50,426 bases of DNA from Legionella shakespearei DSM 23087 (GTDB lineage Bacteria > Pseudomonadota > Gammaproteobacteria > Legionellales > Legionellaceae). This document shows, piece after piece, positions 24,188 through 32,172 of this stretch. Below the pieces are notes generated by a model. It was not told where the DNA came from, did no database searches, and saw only the letters and a program-made list of their open reading frames with translations. The stretch's first letter is position 1. Each line of letters opens with the position of its first letter. The translations under genes were made by a program, and so were the position numbers. The stretch covers positions 1-50,426 of the forward strand of contig NZ_KB892397.1 of NCBI RefSeq assembly GCF_000373765.1, read 5' to 3'.

Positions 24188-26131
24188 ATGGCAGAGTCGT
24201 ATTTATTTAACAACATTAAAGGAATTGATGCCCATTCCGGTAGCAGGAATACGGCACACGTGGTTCATCGTTCAGTTTATGTGACTGAAAAAGATGAGCC
24301 TGTTCCTATTGTCTATAAAGAAAACAAACACGATAATCCTGAAGCATCAGTAAATGAAGTTTCCTTTAGTGAGTTGGCTCGTCTCTTTATGTTGCCCTAT
24401 CTCACCCCTAAATATCATTTGGTTAAGGATCAGGACCATTCAGTTACAGGCGTTGCCAGTGAACACATCCAACGCTCTATTGCTCAACACTCAGAGATAA
24501 GTACTAGCCAATTTCAAAAAATTTCCTGGTCTCAGGAACACAGACAATACCAGTTGAACGATGTTTCTGTCACAAAAGCAGAGGAAATTCCCTATAAATT
24601 TCTTGATAAACTCCCTCGCGGCTTTTTTGCCTGGTTAATGAAAGAAAGGGCTCAAGGCACTCTGGATATTGATATGGAGTCAGTTGCCAACTTGTTTGCA
24701 GGTAAATATACACTGGAAGAAGATGATTTGCATAAGGGGAATATTGGTGTTTATTTCATCATCAAAAACAATAAAAGGCAGGCTGTTTTTTTTAATATTG
24801 ATCATGATTTGATGCTGAGTGACAGCATTACCTCATTTACGGATTCACGAGTAGCTAATTGGACTTATGGAGAAACAGCCTTTAACATAACTGCCCGTGA
24901 TTTACGCAACTTCCCTGATTTGCAAGACTCTGGAAATCATTATTGGCCAACACGAAAACGGATGAGAATCCACTATGATGAGTCAAAAACGTACAGTAAA
25001 TTCGAAGAGCGCTCTGCATTCCGACAACTTAAAGATGATCCGGAGTTTAATCGTTATAAATGGAAACGTTTTTTAAAGCATATTCTCATTCCTGAAGAAT
25101 TAATGCAAAACGCCCTCTCGTCACATTTGGATCCGGCCAATCCCAAAGATGCGGCAGAAATTCATTTAATCACTCAGGCTATGCATGAGCGGGTAATCAA
25201 ACTAAGAGCCGTCCTGCTGTCTATGCCCGAATTTCGTGAATACTTAAATGGTCATGGCGTAGAAGATATCAACGCCCTGCAGCTTGAACTGGCAGAATAT
25301 ATGAAAGAAGCCTTCAGTGATAACCATGAGTTAAACATTGCGACTCAAGATGAAATAAATAATCTGGCTGCCTTATGTTTGAATTATGCAAATCCCATGC
25401 GCACAACGCCCACTGGAGACACACCTCTTCATACCCTCATTCGTCTTGGGGAGTTTCGTTTTGATCAAAGCCAAAAAGCCTTTGGCAATTATCTGAATAA
25501 AGCAAACGCGAATGGAGAGCTTCCCATTGATGTTGCGGCAAAAATGGCTGAATCTTATGAACCAGGATCTGAAAAGACAGATCCGGGGAAAGATCCACTC
25601 ACAGTAATAAAATACCTGATTGGACAGGGTGCAGAAATTACTCCCAAGGTCAGCCAGGTGTTGGCAAAAAAAGGCATTAATATTGAGGAATATCGCTTCC
25701 AGTCACATTATTATGACCGTGAGGTAAAAGACTATTCCGATTTAAAAGCGCTGATAACGGAGATAGGGCAGGATTATCATTTCAGTTTAAAAACAAAAAA
25801 GATTATTACCACCAATTTAATCAGACAGCATATCAAACAACTCAGCAAAGAAGAGCTGGAACAGCTGAGAGCAGATCTGAATGGTAATGACAAACAACCG
25901 ATAGCCCCGGAATTTCTCTTCATAAGCCAATTACGCAGCAGCTTGTGGATAGTGCGAATAATCAGAGGGCTATACGGTAATTCATCTACAAGAATGGAAT
26001 TAAATGAGTTGATTGACGGCACTCAGAAAGACTTCGACAATGGAAGGCCACATCAATTTTTTACTCAAAAACCCGTGCTTACAAATTCAGATATGGCGCC
26101 AAGCCAGGAACCGCCTAAGCCAACAGCCTGA
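24188..26131 (+). CDS. LegA5/OpiA-like PI-kinase fold plus ankyrin-like region, candidate effector
   Basis: This protein of 647 residues has an N-terminal half that carries a lipid-kinase-like motif set. Lys44 in VYKENK is a possible ATP-binding Lys. DLHKGNIGVY (180-189) resembles the PI3/PI4-kinase D-R-H-x-x-N-I catalytic loop, and FFNIDHDL (202-208) resembles the HIDFG metal motif. This fits the bacterial PI 3-kinase group represented by Francisella OpiA and Legionella LegA5. Residues about 408-500 contain ankyrin-like units (GDTPLHTLIRLGEF, ANGELPIDVAAKM, VIKYLIGQGAEI), also as in LegA5. The tail ends SQEPPKPTA. A PmrA-like box lies upstream. Homology and activity are inferred from motifs; no ribosome site is clear. 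Confidence 0.65.
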   Translation: MAESYLFNNIKGIDAHSGSRNTAHVVHRSVYVTEKDEPVPIVYKENKHDNPEASVNEVSFSELARLFMLPYLTPKYHLVKDQDHSVTGVASEHIQRSIAQHSEISTSQFQKISWSQEHRQYQLNDVSVTKAEEIPYKFLDKLPRGFFAWLMKERAQGTLDIDMESVANLFAGKYTLEEDDLHKGNIGVYFIIKNNKRQAVFFNIDHDLMLSDSITSFTDSRVANWTYGETAFNITARDLRNFPDLQDSGNHYWPTRKRMRIHYDESKTYSKFEERSAFRQLKDDPEFNRYKWKRFLKHILIPEELMQNALSSHLDPANPKDAAEIHLITQAMHERVIKLRAVLLSMPEFREYLNGHGVEDINALQLELAEYMKEAFSDNHELNIATQDEINNLAALCLNYANPMRTTPTGDTPLHTLIRLGEFRFDQSQKAFGNYLNKANANGELPIDVAAKMAESYEPGSEKTDPGKDPLTVIKYLIGQGAEITPKVSQVLAKKGINIEEYRFQSHYYDREVKDYSDLKALITEIGQDYHFSLKTKKIITTNLIRQHIKQLSKEELEQLRADLNGNDKQPIAPEFLFISQLRSSLWIVRIIRGLYGNSSTRMELNELIDGTQKDFDNGRPHQFFTQKPVLTNSDMAPSQEPPKPTA

Positions 26132-26183
26132 GCCTTAAGGGAGCCTCTGACTCGTCTACACATCTTTGCTATCCCCCGCTCTC

Positions 26184-26286
26184 CGTCGTCCTGAGCGCGT
26201 CTTTTTGCGCGAAGGATCTCCCCAAAGCGGCATGGTGCCACAGTATTTGGAGATCCTTCGCGCAAAAAGACGCGCTCAGGACGACG
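26184..26286. repeat. REPIN-like palindrome, family A copy 4
   Basis: Complete inverted arms (CGTCGTCCTGAGCGCG and inverse) surround a spacer with AAAGCGGCATGGTGCCACAG. It is followed within 40 bp by a family E palindrome, so the whole gap between the kinase-ankyrin gene and algC is repeat DNA. Confidence 0.85.
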
Positions 26287-26323
26287 TGGATCGGGGTGAA
26301 GTTGCTTCGGAATAGCACGGTGT

Positions 26324-26389
26324 GTAGCCCGGTCTGCTTGCAGCCGGGATCGTGCCACTTCGATCCCGGCTGCAAGCAGACCGGGCTAC
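26324..26389. repeat. Palindromic repeat family E
   Basis: GTAGCCCGGTCTGCTTGCAG and its exact inverse form arms of about 28 bp around the short spacer TGCCACTT. It sits 26 bp beyond the algC stop codon and could terminate transcription there. Relatives occur at 47530-47685 and, as fragments, at 18037 and 47852. Confidence 0.85.
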
Positions 26390-26414
26390 AGTCCTACATT
26401 AGCTCACACCCCAA

Positions 26415-27803
26415 TTAAAAAGGTAAAGACAGCTTTGGATCCAGTTTGTGAATTTGTGTTTTGAATACCTTTTGAATTTCAATCAGATTCTCATCATCAA
26501 TTGCTTCAAAACGGGCAATCAGACAAGGGGTGGTATTGGATGCACGCAATAGGCCCCAGCCATTAGGAAACTCCACCCGCAAACCATCAATGGTTAAAAT
26601 CCTTGCCGTCGGGAAATCAGCATGATCGCTAAATTGCTTCATGAAAAGAAATTTCTCCTCATCCGCTATGTTAATTTTTAATTCAGGAGTATTCACACTA
26701 TTAGGAATAAGGGAAAACTGTTCTTCCACCGTTAAGGGAGCCGCGCTGATAATTTCCAATAACCGGCATGCGCTGTATAAAGCATCATCAAAGCCATACC
26801 ATCTGTCTTTAAAGAACAAATGGCCACTCATTTCTCCAGCTAAAGCAGCCAGCTTTTCCTTCATTACTGCCTTCACTATGGAATGTCCTGTAGGGCACAT
26901 TATCGCTTTACCCTTGGCATCAGTAATGACGGCTTCTAAATGGGAAGAGCATTTCACATCAAACACAATAGCCGCCCCCGGAATGCGTTTTAACAGCTCT
27001 CGAGAAAAAAGCATCATTAAACGATCAGGCCAAATCATGGTGCCTGCATTGGTAATCAAGCCTAAGCGGTCTGCATCCCCATCAAAAGCCAGCCCCAAAT
27101 CAGCCTTATGATTTGCCACTGCCTTTTTCAAATCAGCCAAATTAGCCTCTACCGTAGGATCCGGATGATGATTTGGAAATCGCCCATCAACATCACAGTA
27201 TAAGGAAATCACCTCGCAACCTAATTCTCTAAGCACCTGAGGGATAACGGGTCCTGCAATACCGTTTCCACAGTCAACTACTACCTTTAAAGGACGATTG
27301 ATCTGAATATCATTAATGATACGTTGCTTATACAAAGGAATCACATCAAAAGAGGTTTCCTGACCAGAACCCGTGATCCTTTTCCCTGCAACAACCAGAT
27401 CATATAAAATATCAATATCTTCCTGGGTTAAAGTCTTACCGGCCAAAACCATTTTAATGCCATTGTAATCAGCAGGATTATGGCTTCCGGTAACCATTAA
27501 ACCACAATCCAGATCCTGGTCATGGGTAGCAAAATACATCACCGGTGTTGCAACAGCGCCAAGATTGATCACATCAATACCGCTGGACAACAAGCCTTCT
27601 CTTAAGGCTGAAGACAATGCAGGGCTGGTCAGACGTCCATCCCAGGCCAGATAAATCTTCTGACGATTTAATTTCTGTAAACGACAAGCAATAGCCAATC
27701 CGATGGTATAAAAGGAATCTTCATCTAATTCTTTACCGATTATTCCTCTGATGTCGTAGGCACGAAATACCGACCGGGGAATTTGCTTTTGCCTGTAATT
27801 CAT
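26415..27803 (-). CDS. algC: Phosphomannomutase/phosphoglucomutase (AlgC type)
   Basis: This 462-residue alpha-D-phosphohexomutase interconverts hexose 6- and 1-phosphates for LPS core and nucleotide-sugar synthesis. Visible landmarks are FRAYDIRG near the N-terminus, the phosphoserine loop TGSHNPADYNG, the Mg-binding FDGDADRLG, the sugar-binding GEMSGHLFFKDRW and a C-terminal phosphate-contacting region (LRASNTTPCL). The order and length match AlgC. The start at 27803 is chosen because GGGAGA lies about 8 nt upstream and the ATG is one base past the dut stop codon; starting 12 codons earlier would overlap dut. It is probably co-transcribed with dut. Confidence 0.9.
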   Translation of the reverse strand: MNYRQKQIPRSVFRAYDIRGIIGKELDEDSFYTIGLAIACRLQKLNRQKIYLAWDGRLTSPALSSALREGLLSSGIDVINLGAVATPVMYFATHDQDLDCGLMVTGSHNPADYNGIKMVLAGKTLTQEDIDILYDLVVAGKRITGSGQETSFDVIPLYKQRIINDIQINRPLKVVVDCGNGIAGPVIPQVLRELGCEVISLYCDVDGRFPNHHPDPTVEANLADLKKAVANHKADLGLAFDGDADRLGLITNAGTMIWPDRLMMLFSRELLKRIPGAAIVFDVKCSSHLEAVITDAKGKAIMCPTGHSIVKAVMKEKLAALAGEMSGHLFFKDRWYGFDDALYSACRLLEIISAAPLTVEEQFSLIPNSVNTPELKINIADEEKFLFMKQFSDHADFPTARILTIDGLRVEFPNGWGLLRASNTTPCLIARFEAIDDENLIEIQKVFKTQIHKLDPKLSLPF

Positions 27804-27804
27804 T

Positions 27805-28263
27805 TTAGTGTCTCCCGGAACTGCCAAAACCACCCTCACCTCTGTTGCTTTCTGTAAAGGAGGTCACTACTTCAAAAGCAGCCTGGACAACAGGAATAAA
27901 GACCAATTGGGCAATGCGCTCACCAGGATTCACCGTAAAATGTTCCTGACTTCTGTTCCAGCAGGAAATTTTTAATTCACCCTGATAATCTGAGTCAATG
28001 AGTCCCACCAGATTACCCAACACAATGCCGTTTTTATGCCCCAGTCCTGAACGAGGCAATATCACCGCAGCCAATGAAGGATCAGCAATATAAATGGAAA
28101 GCCCTGTAGGTAATAATACCGTTTCCTGAGGTGCTATCTGCAGCGGTTCGTTAATACACACCCGTAAATCGAGTCCTGCCGCCCCCTCAGTGGCATAAGT
28201 GGGTAAAGGAATAGAATGTCCGATTCGTTCATCAAGAATTTTTAACTGAATTGCTTGTGGCAT
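27805..28263 (-). CDS. dut: dUTP diphosphatase
   Basis: This 152-residue trimeric dUTPase hydrolyses dUTP to dUMP and pyrophosphate, limiting uracil in DNA and feeding dTMP synthesis. All five family motifs are present in order: [27 protein letters not shown] (with the catalytic Asp), GERIAQLVF and the glycine-rich [10 protein letters not shown] at the C-terminus. It sits between coaBC and algC on the same strand with gaps of 27 and 1 bp, an order common in gammaproteobacteria, and the three probably form one transcript. Confidence 0.95.
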   Translation of the reverse strand: MPQAIQLKILDERIGHSIPLPTYATEGAAGLDLRVCINEPLQIAPQETVLLPTGLSIYIADPSLAAVILPRSGLGHKNGIVLGNLVGLIDSDYQGELKISCWNRSQEHFTVNPGERIAQLVFIPVVQAAFEVVTSFTESNRGEGGFGSSGRH

Positions 28264-28290
28264 GATAGTGTTCCAATAATCCTGTAAGTT

Positions 28291-29496
28291 TTAATGCGCG
28301 CCATTTTGCAGAGTTACTGCCATAATTGCAATAATTTGCCCCGCAAGACGCGTTTTATGGGTTAAAGGCAACTCGAATTGTGCCTTTTTTGTGATTACCG
28401 TAACCTGATTGTTGTCCGACTCAAAACCTAAGCCCTTCCCTACCTGATTGGCGACTATCATATCCAGCTTTTTATGCTGTAACTTTTCTTGCGCGTAGGC
28501 AACCAAATCGTTGGTTTCAGCAGCAAATCCCACTACGAAAGAGGCAATACCACTGCTCGCCACAGCACTCAGAATATCTGTCGTCCTTTCCAGTTTTAAG
28601 GTAATTTCTGCATGGTCTTTTTTCTTCATTTTTTCCACAGCAGGTGTCTGTATCTGATAATCTGCCACTGCCGCGGTCCCTATAAAGATGTCTCCGGGCT
28701 GCAGGTGCTGTTGTACAGCGTCTGACATGTCCTGTGCTGACTCGACCCGAATCAGTTCTATTCCGGCTGACACGTCCAGCGCGCTGGGGCCGCTTATCAG
28801 AGTAACCTGGGCACCGGCAAGTGCGGCTGCTTCGGCCATAGCGTATCCCATTTTTCCAGAACTGTAATTACTTAAATAGCGGACCGGATCTATGGATTCA
28901 CGAGTAGGGCCTGCTGTGATAAGTACCCTTTTACCGGCTAATAATCGATGCACTTCATGTAAACGTAAGGCACTGATAATCTGTTCCGGTTCACTTACCC
29001 TGCCTAAACCATATTCTCCACATGCCTGAGAGCCCTCTTCGGGCCCGACCAGAATAGCGCCTCGTTCCTGCAGCAGCTGACAATTAGCTTGTGTGGCCGG
29101 ATGTGCCCACATGCTTCTGTTCATTGCAGGACAGACAATAACCGGAGTTTCTGCCACCAAATACAAGGTGGACAATAAGTCATCCGCAATGCCTTGCGCC
29201 ATTTTAGCGATGCAGTTGGCAGAGGCAGGGGCAATTACCAGATAATCCGCCCATCGCGCCAGCTCAATATGCCCCATAGCCCGCTCAGCCTGGGTATCAA
29301 ATAATTCAGTACGCACTTCATTGCCAGACAAGGCCTGCATCAGTAAGGGGCTTACAAATTGCTGTGCTGATTGGGTCATCACCACACGAACTTCAGCGCC
29401 TAAGCGGGTCAGCTCTCTTATCAGATAGGCTGATTTATAAGCAGCAATACCACCACACACTCCAAGAAGAATTTTTTTATTAATAAAATCTTGCAT
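28291..29496 (-). CDS. coaBC: Bifunctional phosphopantothenoylcysteine decarboxylase/synthetase
   Basis: This protein of 401 residues carries out two steps of coenzyme A synthesis. The N-terminal CoaC flavoprotein (about 1-185) shows GVCGGIAAYKSAYLIRELTR, the His of MGHIELARWAD, a PASANCIAKMAQG-like loop and the P-A-M-N-x-x-M motif (VCPAMNRSMWAH). The C-terminal CoaB part (about 190-401) shows ITAGPTRESIDPVRYLSNYS and AAVADYQ. The length is typical of Dfp/CoaBC. It is transcribed toward dut and divergently from radC, with a 76-bp shared upstream region. Confidence 0.94.
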   Translation of the reverse strand: MQDFINKKILLGVCGGIAAYKSAYLIRELTRLGAEVRVVMTQSAQQFVSPLLMQALSGNEVRTELFDTQAERAMGHIELARWADYLVIAPASANCIAKMAQGIADDLLSTLYLVAETPVIVCPAMNRSMWAHPATQANCQLLQERGAILVGPEEGSQACGEYGLGRVSEPEQIISALRLHEVHRLLAGKRVLITAGPTRESIDPVRYLSNYSSGKMGYAMAEAAALAGAQVTLISGPSALDVSAGIELIRVESAQDMSDAVQQHLQPGDIFIGTAAVADYQIQTPAVEKMKKKDHAEITLKLERTTDILSAVASSGIASFVVGFAAETNDLVAYAQEKLQHKKLDMIVANQVGKGLGFESDNNQVTVITKKAQFELPLTHKTRLAGQIIAIMAVTLQNGAH

Positions 29497-29572
29497 GACT
29501 GACCATTTTTGTTAAGAATACCCCCGATCAAAGCACAAACTTCGCAATAAAGGAATAAAAAAGGAATACAAA

Positions 29573-30256
29573 ATGACGGTTGTCCAATCAACGCGGCATA
29601 TAGACCTGCGTGAAAAATTACTTATTGATGGCGTTCAAAGCCTCTCTGATACTGAATTACTGGCCGTATTCATCAGTTCTGGCAGTGGTAAAAAATCCTG
29701 TCTGCAATTAGCCTTCGACCTGATAAAACACTTGGGTGATTTGCGTGCCGTACTCAATGCCAATCCTCAGAGTTTTAAACAGGTGTCCGGTTTGGGAGAG
29801 GTGCGCTATGTCCAGTTACAGGCAGTAAAAGAAATTTGCAGGCGCAGCGATTTTATCCATTTACAAAAAGAAACCCAGATTACAAACAGCAAACAAACTT
29901 ATGCCTATCTTAAAAAAAGGCTGCGTGACTATAAAAATGAAACCTTTGCCGCACTTTATCTCGATAACCAACACCGCATCATAGCTTATGAAGAATTATT
30001 TTCCGGCACCATTAATTCAGCAACAGTGCATCCACGCCCTATAGTAGAACGCGTCTTGCAGCTAAATGCTGCAGCCCTGATTCTAGCCCATAACCACCCT
30101 TCTGGCGTTTCTGATGCCAGTCACCAGGATTTGGCAGTAACCGAGCGCATTCGTGACGCGCTTGAGTTGATAGACGCGCGCTTGCTTGATCACATAGTCA
30201 TTGGAGACAACGAAGTGTACTCCATTATCGCCGAAAGCAAATGGCTCTGTAATTAA
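29573..30256 (+). CDS. radC: RadC/JAB-domain protein
   Basis: This protein of 227 residues has an N-terminal helix-hairpin-helix-like UPF0758 region (ELLAVFISSGS, VSGLGEVRYVQL) and a C-terminal JAB/MPN metalloprotease-fold domain. The metal-binding motif is NHPSGVSDASHQD (H-x-P-x7-D form), with an upstream Glu in YEELFSGTIN. The family is traditionally called DNA repair protein RadC, but its activity is not settled. AAGGA about 7 nt upstream supports the ATG. It diverges from coaBC, as in many proteobacteria. Confidence 0.9.
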   Translation: MTVVQSTRHIDLREKLLIDGVQSLSDTELLAVFISSGSGKKSCLQLAFDLIKHLGDLRAVLNANPQSFKQVSGLGEVRYVQLQAVKEICRRSDFIHLQKETQITNSKQTYAYLKKRLRDYKNETFAALYLDNQHRIIAYEELFSGTINSATVHPRPIVERVLQLNAAALILAHNHPSGVSDASHQDLAVTERIRDALELIDARLLDHIVIGDNEVYSIIAESKWLCN

Positions 30257-30289
30257 GTATCAAATAAACTAATTTAAATGGATTAAACG

Positions 30290-30511
30290 ATGTCCCAACT
30301 TCTTCTCACTGATTTCATCAGAAGCCGTACTATTCAAATCATGTTCCTGCTGGGAATCATTTTTGACATCAGTACAGCCAATACTATAAAACATATGCTG
30401 TTTCTGTTTGGGGTGCCTTACACCACCTCAATAGCATTATTCTATTGGATGAATAAGAAAAAAACTCCGGTAACTAACGGGATAAGTGAACAATACAGGC
30501 CAAGGCGGTAA
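30290..30511 (+). CDS. Small hypothetical membrane protein
   Basis: This is a possible 73-residue protein with one or two hydrophobic segments (IQIMFLLGIIFDIS and MLFLFGVPYTTSIALFYWM) and a basic C-terminus. GGATTAAACG precedes the ATG, a weak ribosome site. It begins 33 bp after radC on the same strand and ends just before a family A repeat. I do not recognise a family; it may be a real small gene or a chance frame. Confidence 0.4.
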   Translation: MSQLLLTDFIRSRTIQIMFLLGIIFDISTANTIKHMLFLFGVPYTTSIALFYWMNKKKTPVTNGISEQYRPRR

Positions 30512-30533
30512 GGCGTTTTATCCTTTTGATTCA

Positions 30534-30634
30534 CGTCGTCCTGAGCGCGTCTTTTTGCGCGAAGGATCTCCAAATACTGGCACCGTGCCGCTTACAGGAG
30601 AGCCTTCGCGCAAAAAGACGCGCTCAGGACAACG
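30534..30634. repeat. REPIN-like palindrome, family A copy 5
   Basis: Both arms are present, with small changes only in the right arm (AGCCTTCGCG for ATCCTTCGCG, and GACAACG for GACGACG). The spacer is AAATACTGGCACCGTGCCGC. This is the most diverged complete copy in the window, suggesting an older element. It lies 16 bp from the gdx stop codon. Confidence 0.85.
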
Positions 30635-30649
30635 GAGATCGGGGATGCA

Positions 30650-30970
30650 TCAAGCCGTATATTTCAAACCAACAATAGATACCAGCAAAAGAAGCAAAAA
30701 CAGGATCCGTAAAACAGATAACGGCTCTTGAAATAATATGATCCCCATAACGGCTGTCCCAAGAGCCCCAATACCAACCCATATGGCATAGGCTGTTCCA
30801 ATGGGCAATGACTGAGCGGCTTTAGCCAGCAAAAACATACTTCCGGCAATAGCAATAAGCGTTAACAGACTGGGAACAAATTTTGAAAATCCATCCGTGT
30901 ATTTAAGCCCAATGGCCCAACAGACTTCCAGTAATCCGGCAAAAACCAAATAAATCCAAGCAAGCAGCAT
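30650..30970 (-). CDS. gdx: SMR-family guanidinium exporter (Gdx/SugE)
   Basis: This 106-residue protein has four membrane helices. It belongs to the small multidrug resistance family and to its Gdx (formerly SugE) branch: the first helix reads FAGLLEVCWAIGLKYTDGF, with the essential Glu15 and the W-x-x-G-LKYT signature of guanidinium exporters. EmrE-type drug exporters lack it. Gdx dimers exchange guanidinium for protons. A guanidine-III riboswitch lies 27 nt upstream of the ATG, which fixes the physiological substrate with good confidence. Ribosome-site candidates AAGGA and AAAGG (30973-30982) lie between the riboswitch and the ATG. Confidence 0.9.
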   Translation of the reverse strand: MLLAWIYLVFAGLLEVCWAIGLKYTDGFSKFVPSLLTLIAIAGSMFLLAKAAQSLPIGTAYAIWVGIGALGTAVMGIILFQEPLSVLRILFLLLLLVSIVGLKYTA

Positions 30971-30997
30971 AACCTTTCCTTATTTTAAGTAATAAAA

Positions 30998-31040
30998 GGC
31001 GTCGTCTTGTCTTAACCGGGTACGGCGCATCTCGTCCGGG
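30998..31040 (-). ncRNA. Guanidine-III riboswitch (ykkC-III)
   Basis: On the minus strand the leader of gdx reads CCCGGACGAGATGCGCCGTA, then CCCGGTTAAGACAAGACGACGCC. This follows the ykkC-III consensus almost base for base: the CCGGACGAG...TGCGCCGTACCCGGT core, then a variable link and GACAAGACG-x-CGC, which pairs back with GCGCCGT to form the pseudoknot. Its 3' end is 27 nt from the start codon and next to the ribosome-binding region. Ligand binding probably frees translation initiation. Confidence 0.88.
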
Positions 31041-31097
31041 CATTTATTTTGTATCATACAAAGGGCAGATAGTGAAGTCTGCGTGTAACAGACCCAT

Positions 31098-31454
31098 TCA
31101 AAGACGGGTTTCCTGATGAAAAACCAAGCGCCACTTATTGCCTTCATTTCTCCACAACGAAGAACGGACTGTTTTCTTGCTATCAGGCGTTAACTGCAAC
31201 TGGCTGAGATAGGTCAATAAAAACAAGTCTGGGCTCAAAAGTTGTCCTTTAAATTGGCTTCCCACCCATTCATGCAGGTCAGCCATTTCTAACCAGGGAA
31301 TAACATCCGGTTTGTAAATCTGTTGCCCTTTGTAATTAATTTCAAGAAAGTCATCAGAAATTAAATCAGCCAAAAACTCAAGCGTTCCCTTCTTGTTCAT
31401 CAGCACCGTTTCCCAATGAACGATACGGTCAAAAAGTCCGCCATCTATTCCCAT
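31098..31454 (-). CDS. DUF4440/NTF2-like protein
   Basis: This 118-residue protein of the SnoaL/NTF2-like fold begins with a helix containing HWETVLMN. FLADLISDDFLEINYKGQ, the typical DUF4440 'L-L-x-D-D-F-x-E' strand, follows, and the final strands are SSLWRNEGNKWRLVFHQETRL. Such proteins are small cone-shaped domains that may bind a ligand or act as hydrolases or isomerases; no catalytic pair can be assigned. Its start overlaps the end of ubiX by 10 bp, so it is probably translated from the same mRNA. No independent ribosome site is evident. Confidence 0.72.
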   Translation of the reverse strand: MGIDGGLFDRIVHWETVLMNKKGTLEFLADLISDDFLEINYKGQQIYKPDVIPWLEMADLHEWVGSQFKGQLLSPDLFLLTYLSQLQLTPDSKKTVRSSLWRNEGNKWRLVFHQETRL

Positions 31455-32014
31455 CGTTTTACAATACCCAAATCAATATCAAACAAATCCAAGACCCGCC
31501 CAACACTGTGATTAATGATATCATCCAGATTTTGCGGATTATTATAAAAAGCAGGAACAGGAGGAGCAATGATTCCTCCCATCTGGGTTACCTTCAGCAT
31601 GTTTTCCAAATGGGCTGCATTCAAGGGAGATTCCCTGACCATCAAAACCAGTTTTCGCCTGTCCTTCAACATCACATCTGCCGCACGAGTCAAGGCATTG
31701 GAACCAAAGCCATGAGCAATTTCTGCCAAAGTATGCATGGAACAGGGGGCAACGATCATGCCCATGGTTTTAAAAGAACCGCTGGCTATAGAGCAGGACA
31801 CATCCTGGAAGGCATAAGTTTTATCTGCCAAAGAGCAAATCTCATCGTATTCAACCGGCACTTCATAATGCCGTACCAACTGAGCCGATTTGCTCATGAC
31901 CAAATGGGTTTCAATAGCTAAAGGCTTGAGTAATTCCAGCAGGCGAATACCGTATTGTACGCCACTGGCACCACTAATGCCGATGATTAAGCGCTCTTTC
32001 TTTTTACTCGTCAT
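31445..32014 (-). CDS. ubiX: Flavin prenyltransferase
   Basis: This protein of 189 residues makes prenylated FMN, the cofactor of the UbiD decarboxylase in ubiquinone synthesis. Landmarks are IIGISGASGVQYGIRLLELL, the MSKSAQLVRHYE region, APCSMHTLAEIAHGFGSNAL and the P-L-N-A-A-H-L-E-N-M stretch followed by GGIIAPPVPAFYN. The ATG at 32014 gives the usual UbiX length; the frame runs 31 codons upstream but those residues do not resemble the family. It precedes the DUF4440 gene, which it overlaps. Confidence 0.92.
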   Translation of the reverse strand: MTSKKKERLIIGISGASGVQYGIRLLELLKPLAIETHLVMSKSAQLVRHYEVPVEYDEICSLADKTYAFQDVSCSIASGSFKTMGMIVAPCSMHTLAEIAHGFGSNALTRAADVMLKDRRKLVLMVRESPLNAAHLENMLKVTQMGGIIAPPVPAFYNNPQNLDDIINHSVGRVLDLFDIDLGIVKRWE

Positions 32015-32172
32015 AATGTCAGTTATCGATAGTACTATGTCTGTTAATATATACCCAAAAGGATGAATAATATACTCGGAGCGGTTTTTGCCAGGGAAAT
32101 GTTTCAATATATAACAAATATCACCTATAATCTCCGGTTTTGCAGTTCTTGTGATTGACCGGATTTATTGAA

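Noticed and set aside
26065-26358. Short frames across the repeat cluster encoding RRPERVFLREGSPN-type peptides
   Set aside because: The same peptide appears wherever family A arms occur (also near 13.8, 30.5, 35.1 and 47.7 kb). It is translated repeat DNA, not a protein family.
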